A stretch of 9,281 nucleotides of DNA from NCBI GenBank assembly GCA_002726845.1, contig PBSP01000098.1:1-9281 (forward strand), written 5' to 3'. Both the position numbers and the translations under genes were made by a program. Origin of the DNA: Methanobacteriota archaeon (GTDB taxonomy: Archaea > Thermoplasmatota > Poseidoniia > Poseidoniales > Poseidoniaceae). The notes beneath the pieces are model-generated. The model was given only the letters and a program-made list of their open reading frames with translations. It was not told the origin of the DNA and did not search any database. This document shows positions 6,094 through 9,281 of the stretch, piece after piece (position 1 is the first letter of the stretch; every line of letters starts with the position of its first letter).

Positions 6094-6539
6094 TGTACGA
6101 CGACGCTATCAACAACCTGCTTCGAGGTGTCGCAGACGGTTCTATCACCGTCAAGGATGCTCGAAACGCACTTGAGGGCGTCGAACTCACAGAAGCGCAA
6201 ATGGACGAGGCGATCAATCACGGTGTACATGATGTTGCAGAATCTGGAACCATTGTCAGTGCAAGCCTTGCACCTTCCGGCGGTTCGTATTTGACCATGT
6301 TCTTCTTCGTTTGGGGAATCTTTTGGGCATGCTATTGGGCCTTTTCCCTCATTTACGGTCTTGCCAAGAGTTGGGACCAACAGCAACTTGCGTTCCATCT
6401 CGCAATGACACTCACGACACTTATCATGATGGGCCTCATCTATCTCAAATACATCTTGCCAGACACGATCATCGTGAAGCACTCGCAAAACAAGTATGTT
6501 CCAGAACATGCCAAAGACTGGAAGGAGTACAAGTGGTGA
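6093..6539 (+). CDS. small two-helix membrane protein of the cytochrome b operon
   Basis: A 148-residue protein that I cannot assign to a family. Residues 1-50 are soluble and helical, with a pattern (DGSITVKDARNALEGVELT at 16-34) suggesting short helical repeats of the SHOCT or UBA-like kind. Hydrophobic helices follow at about 67-89 (rich in aromatic residues) and 99-121, then a charged, aromatic C-terminus. Both ends probably face the cytoplasm. The start is well supported: GAGGTGA at 6080-6086 is six bases before the ATG, which shares one base with the preceding TGA stop. The stop overlaps the GTG start of the Rieske gene by four bases. Tight translational coupling to both neighbours makes it a likely accessory or assembly subunit of the complex. 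An in-frame GTG at 6090 would add one residue. Confidence 0.82.
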   Translation: MYDDAINNLLRGVADGSITVKDARNALEGVELTEAQMDEAINHGVHDVAESGTIVSASLAPSGGSYLTMFFFVWGIFWACYWAFSLIYGLAKSWDQQQLAFHLAMTLTTLIMMGLIYLKYILPDTIIVKHSQNKYVPEHAKDWKEYKW

Positions 6540-7387
6540 AGTTCATGGCCAAAGACTACAACTTGTTTGTCCCTGAAACAAAGGACGGTTCCGCGAATGC
6601 AGGAGAGACCGTTATCAATCGGCGGCAGTTCTTGCGCTACGGCTTCAATACCGCAGCGGGTGTTTTTGCTGCATCCTTAGGCGTCCTTGGATTTGCAGCC
6701 ATTCTTCTGCCCCCTGGCGGTGGCTCTGCAGGAGATCTCTCCGTCAAATTCTGGGCCAAAGGCCGAGAGGACACAGCTTGGTACGGTCCAAAGCACCTCC
6801 AGTCAATGACAAAAGCTGATTTCGTTGCTGAGGCAGCAAACTCCAACACAGGAACTGCCGGTGCTGCTGGTGTTTGGAACGGTGTCCCCGTTGTAGTAAC
6901 CTATGTCGAAGATTCCAAGTGGCAGGGATCGCCAATGGACAACAACAAGGCTCGCTTCCAGATGATGGAAGGATATGACGAATCTGGAAAGTATATTGGG
7001 CATTTTGAAGACATGGTGGCTTTGGACGAACGCATTTATCCATCCGATGACATCATTATGGTGTTTGGCCGATGCACGCATCTTTGTTGCATCCCAGGAT
7101 GGCAACTCGTTTCCAATTCCTACACGGATGACACATGGACCCCTGGTGGCACAGATGATGGCGGAACCAAGTTGTTCTGCATATGCCACTCTTCTCGATT
7201 CGATACGACTGCGTTGGAGATGAACACCAATCGTAACCGCGCCAATGGGGCGACGTTTACCTACGCTGGTGTCCGTAAGTCAGGAGGACCTGCGCCCGTT
7301 GGTCTACCTCTCATCCCCGTCGTGCTCAACAATGATGTCGTCGAAGGCATCACCGATTACGTCGACTGGCTGACATACTGTGATTGA
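6536..7387 (+). CDS. Rieske 2Fe-2S iron-sulfur protein of a cytochrome bc/b6f-type complex
   Basis: A 283-residue protein. It passes one electron of quinol oxidation to the next carrier on the outer face of the membrane. Box 1 is CTHLCC at 180-185 (ligands C180 and H182, disulfide cysteine C185), and box 2 is CICH at 215-218 (ligands C215 and H218, disulfide cysteine C217). The usual glycine at 184 is a cysteine. Residues 28-34 (NRRQFLR) form a twin-arginine export motif ahead of a helix at about 38-58, which is typical for Rieske subunits that are exported folded and stay anchored. The long stretch between the helix and box 1 (about 60-175) is larger than in minimal b6f Rieske proteins. GTG 6536 is chosen: GGAG at 6524-6527 lies eight bases upstream and the start overlaps the previous stop (GTGA). 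ATG 6545 is an alternative. Confidence 0.93.
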   Translation: MKFMAKDYNLFVPETKDGSANAGETVINRRQFLRYGFNTAAGVFAASLGVLGFAAILLPPGGGSAGDLSVKFWAKGREDTAWYGPKHLQSMTKADFVAEAANSNTGTAGAAGVWNGVPVVVTYVEDSKWQGSPMDNNKARFQMMEGYDESGKYIGHFEDMVALDERIYPSDDIIMVFGRCTHLCCIPGWQLVSNSYTDDTWTPGGTDDGGTKLFCICHSSRFDTTALEMNTNRNRANGATFTYAGVRKSGGPAPVGLPLIPVVLNNDVVEGITDYVDWLTYCD

Positions 7388-7396
7388 GGTGAAAAG

Positions 7397-8263
7397 ATGA
7401 CAACAATGTTCTGGATTTTGTGGTTCTTTATCGCTTTCATCATCGTCTTGGTGGCCTTCACCCTCCGCAAAGAAACCGAAGAGATGCCAAGGCGAGAAAT
7501 TCTCCGTGCGGTTGAGTCGACAGGAGGAATGGGTATCTCTGAACGAGCGTTTCTCTGGGTGTTTTCATGGATGGATACGCGCTTCCGCATCCAAGATTAC
7601 TGGAACATGTCCAAGGGTGCATATTACAACATGCACCGCCAAATGCCACTCACACACGCAGAGAAATACAAACTTCGTATCATCTGGTATTGGTACCCGC
7701 TGTATTGTCTTGGAGGCATTTCGTTCCTGAGTTTCATCATCCTCGTCCTCACAGGAACCATTCTCGGCATCTACTACGTTCCTGGAGGAGAAGGCGATCC
7801 TTCTCCAGCATATGCCTCGATGGAATTCATCATGCTGGAACTTCCGTTTGGTTACATCATTCGTGCTGTTCATCACTGGACGACACACTTCATGGTCGCT
7901 TCCGTATTCTTGCACATGTGTCGTGTCTACTTCACAGGCGCCTACCGAAACCCACGTGAACTCAACTGGCTCATTGGCGTCGCCCTCATGGCACTGACCA
8001 TCGTTTTCGGATATTCAGGATATTTGTTGCCATGGGACAGTCTTGCGTACGGTGCAGCTGTTATCGGAATCAACCTTGCGAATTCATCACCGCTTGTGGG
8101 CAAGTATGTGGCAACACTCCTCTTCGGGGGCTCATCCCTCACACCAAGAACCGTTACACGTATGTATTTCATACACGTGTTTATATTACCCGTGATCGTC
8201 ACTACACTGATTATCATACACCTGTTTATTGTCTGGGTACAAGGCATCGCGGAGCCGCATTGA
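7397..8263 (+). CDS. cytochrome b, b6-type N-terminal subunit with predicted covalent haem cysteine
   Basis: A 288-residue integral membrane protein holding both b haems of the quinol-oxidising complex. Haem-ligand histidines are H159 and H173 (spacing 14) and H260 and H275 (spacing 15); the 15-residue second spacing is the b6f type rather than the bc1 type. YCLGGI at 103-108 aligns with the segment of chloroplast b6 whose cysteine (here C104) holds haem cn by one thioether bond. GYSGYLLPWD at 205-214 and the ending VQGIAEPH also match b6. Core helices are at about 98-127, 150-180, 190-212 and 257-281. An added N-terminal helix (4-23) and linker precede the region equivalent to the b6 N-terminus (near 53-68). 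The gene ends after four core helices, so helices E onward lie in the next gene, a split b6/subunit IV organisation. GAGGTGA at 7386-7392 precedes the ATG by four bases. Confidence 0.95.
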   Translation: MTTMFWILWFFIAFIIVLVAFTLRKETEEMPRREILRAVESTGGMGISERAFLWVFSWMDTRFRIQDYWNMSKGAYYNMHRQMPLTHAEKYKLRIIWYWYPLYCLGGISFLSFIILVLTGTILGIYYVPGGEGDPSPAYASMEFIMLELPFGYIIRAVHHWTTHFMVASVFLHMCRVYFTGAYRNPRELNWLIGVALMALTIVFGYSGYLLPWDSLAYGAAVIGINLANSSPLVGKYVATLLFGGSSLTPRTVTRMYFIHVFILPVIVTTLIIIHLFIVWVQGIAEPH

Positions 8264-8265
8264 AT

Positions 8266-8271
8266 GGAGGG
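8266..8271 (+). promoter_or_regulatory. Shine-Dalgarno motif deciding the start of the subunit IV gene
   Basis: GGAGGG lies six bases before an in-frame TTG at 8278 and 15 bases before the first in-frame ATG at 8287. The spacing favours the TTG, adding three residues (Met-Gly-Leu). Both starts are in frame, so the product is nearly the same. Confidence 0.55.
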
Positions 8272-8277
8272 AATTAA

Positions 8278-9281
8278 TTGGGGTTAATGGAAAATCTTGG
8301 ACGAGTTGCAACCTCGTACATGGATGAGAAGGCGAAATTGCAGGAAGCTGGTGAAAAACGAAAGCGAACCCGCATGGGTCACGCTTTCTGGCCACACGAA
8401 GTTTTGCGTGACACCATTCTCTTTGCCTTCATGGCGGCGGTTCTTTTGTTCTATGCTTGGTTGATTCCTCCACCATTGCACGGTGCTGCGGACCCTTACG
8501 CTCAAGCTGGTTTCGTTTTCCCCGATTGGTACGTATTGTTTTCTTACGGTTATCTAAGGTGGGGTGAATATCTACCTCAATTCACCGTTCCAACAGGATT
8601 CATAGGCGACATTGTAGGTCAACCTGTCTTTGCTTGGAACGCTGCATGGTGGGGTGCTGCGCTCACAGGAATTCCAGTCGGTATCCTCGCTCTACCTCCA
8701 TTCCTCGGAGGTCGTGAGAAGCGACCTGTTGAAGACCCATGGTTCGCAGCAGCAGGTGCAGTCTACCTCGCTCACGTTTGGTTCATTTCCGTTTTCTCAA
8801 TCAACATCTTCCTCGAGTTGTACGGGAAAAATCGTTCCGATTATTGTAAATTGGATTCACATGGAGATCTGTTGTGTGGAACAAGAGCGCCGTGGATTGC
8901 GGAAATATTCAATGCAGTGCCGTGGATACTCACGGGGTTGCTGTTATGGATTATGATATATTTCATCGGCCGGAACGTCTTGGTCAAAGCATGGGGTTCA
9001 GGATTCACGCCCGAACACGGTAAACGCCTGATTGTCGGTGCTCTTGTCATTTCAGCTGGAGCATCTGTGGCAACATTCGACACCTATGACAATGGATTCT
9101 GGGAAGCGGGTGGACTCTTGACCATCAAGGGACTCACACACGATTACTATCCTGAATTGGAAGCCATGCGAACACAACCGGCGGATGTTGAAGTCCACGA
9201 AACGAACTCGTTCACAGACGACCGCGGTTACACGGACGGCGTGGTACCTGCAGGTGCATGGCTGGACTGGCAGATCTTCCA
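8278..9281 (+). CDS. cytochrome b C-terminal subunit (subunit IV/PetD-like) with long extension, cut by the window end
   Basis: Open to the window edge, with at least 334 residues. Numbering from the ATG at 8287, residues 35-65 (FWPHEVLRDTILFAF, then a helix ending in IPPPL) match the start of PetD/cytochrome b helix E. PDWY at 79-82 is the quinol-oxidation (Qo) motif, replacing PEWY. KRPVEDPWF at 145-153 matches the RRPV element before helix G. Helices lie near 40-62, 115-138, 151-176, 204-228 and 246-264. The three-helix PetD core is normally about 160 residues, so from about 180 onward this is an extension with two more helices, a cysteine pair (C187, C197) in a loop, and an outer polar segment of at least 65 residues that runs off the window. 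In Bacillus, subunit IV is fused to a cytochrome c domain; whether that is so here cannot be seen. The start is TTG 8278 by Shine-Dalgarno spacing, 14 bp after cytochrome b. Confidence 0.88.
   Translation, partial: MGLMENLGRVATSYMDEKAKLQEAGEKRKRTRMGHAFWPHEVLRDTILFAFMAAVLLFYAWLIPPPLHGAADPYAQAGFVFPDWYVLFSYGYLRWGEYLPQFTVPTGFIGDIVGQPVFAWNAAWWGAALTGIPVGILALPPFLGGREKRPVEDPWFAAAGAVYLAHVWFISVFSINIFLELYGKNRSDYCKLDSHGDLLCGTRAPWIAEIFNAVPWILTGLLLWIMIYFIGRNVLVKAWGSGFTPEHGKRLIVGALVISAGASVATFDTYDNGFWEAGGLLTIKGLTHDYYPELEAMRTQPADVEVHETNSFTDDRGYTDGVVPAGAWLDWQIF

Noticed and set aside
6311..6535. Long N-terminal extension of the Rieske frame
   Set aside because: It runs through the preceding gene in another frame; the GTG at 6536 has a Shine-Dalgarno and a 4-base overlap with that gene's stop.
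7565..8247. Open frames in other phases across cytochrome b
   Set aside because: Cysteine- and histidine-rich shadow translations of a strongly conserved b6-type gene; none has an independent start signal.
1..9281. CRISPR arrays, insertion sequences, integrase attachment sites, rRNA, riboswitches
   Set aside because: No regularly spaced repeats, transposase-like frames, terminal inverted repeats or recognisable riboswitch structure were found by eye; the partial tRNA shows no duplicated 3' end within the window.

Overview
The window looks like a piece of a compact archaeal chromosome, most likely a marine Thermoplasmatota-type euryarchaeon (Marine Group II / Poseidoniales-like). This lineage is inferred from an archaeal-style RNase P protein (Pop5/Rnp2), a HemK/Mtq2-type methyltransferase, an FtsZ-family protein, Shine-Dalgarno motifs before several starts, very short intergenic gaps and overlapping gene ends. 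No 16S or other marker is present to prove it.

Layout. 1-65 (-) is the 5' part of a tRNA-Lys(UUU) cut by the window edge. 195-1613 (+) is a single reading frame joining a HemK-like methyltransferase to a biotin-protein ligase. 1585-2106 (-) is a small two-helix membrane protein lying behind 2142-2507 (-), a probable RNase P Pop5/Rnp2 subunit. 2506-3894 (+) is an unrecognised protein with about ten membrane helices and an acidic tail. 5137 down to 3891 (-) is a two-gene unit: a short TPR protein followed by a divergent, tailless FtsZ-family protein. A 143-bp divergent spacer (5138-5280) then leads into a rightward operon running off the window end.

The rightward operon (5281-9281+) is the main functional block and encodes a cytochrome b6f/bc-type quinol-oxidising complex. 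In order it has: a secreted, membrane-anchored Reeler-like protein with a Cys-x-Cys-His motif; a small two-helix membrane protein; a Tat-motif Rieske iron-sulfur protein; a b6-type cytochrome b with all four haem-b histidines and the cysteine that binds the extra c-type haem in b6f; and a subunit IV-like protein with a PDWY quinol-site motif and a long C-terminal extension. The genes are joined by 1-bp, 4-bp, 9-bp and 14-bp junctions, each with a Shine-Dalgarno motif, so they are almost certainly co-transcribed. No cytochrome c1, cytochrome f or canonical CxxCH protein is seen, so the electron acceptor is either the CxCH protein, the unseen end of the subunit IV gene, or encoded elsewhere.

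No mobile element, CRISPR array, rRNA or long repeat was seen. The most notable points are the methyltransferase-biotin ligase fusion, the mixed-character quinol complex with its unassigned accessory subunits, and the FtsZ-family protein with eroded nucleotide loops.
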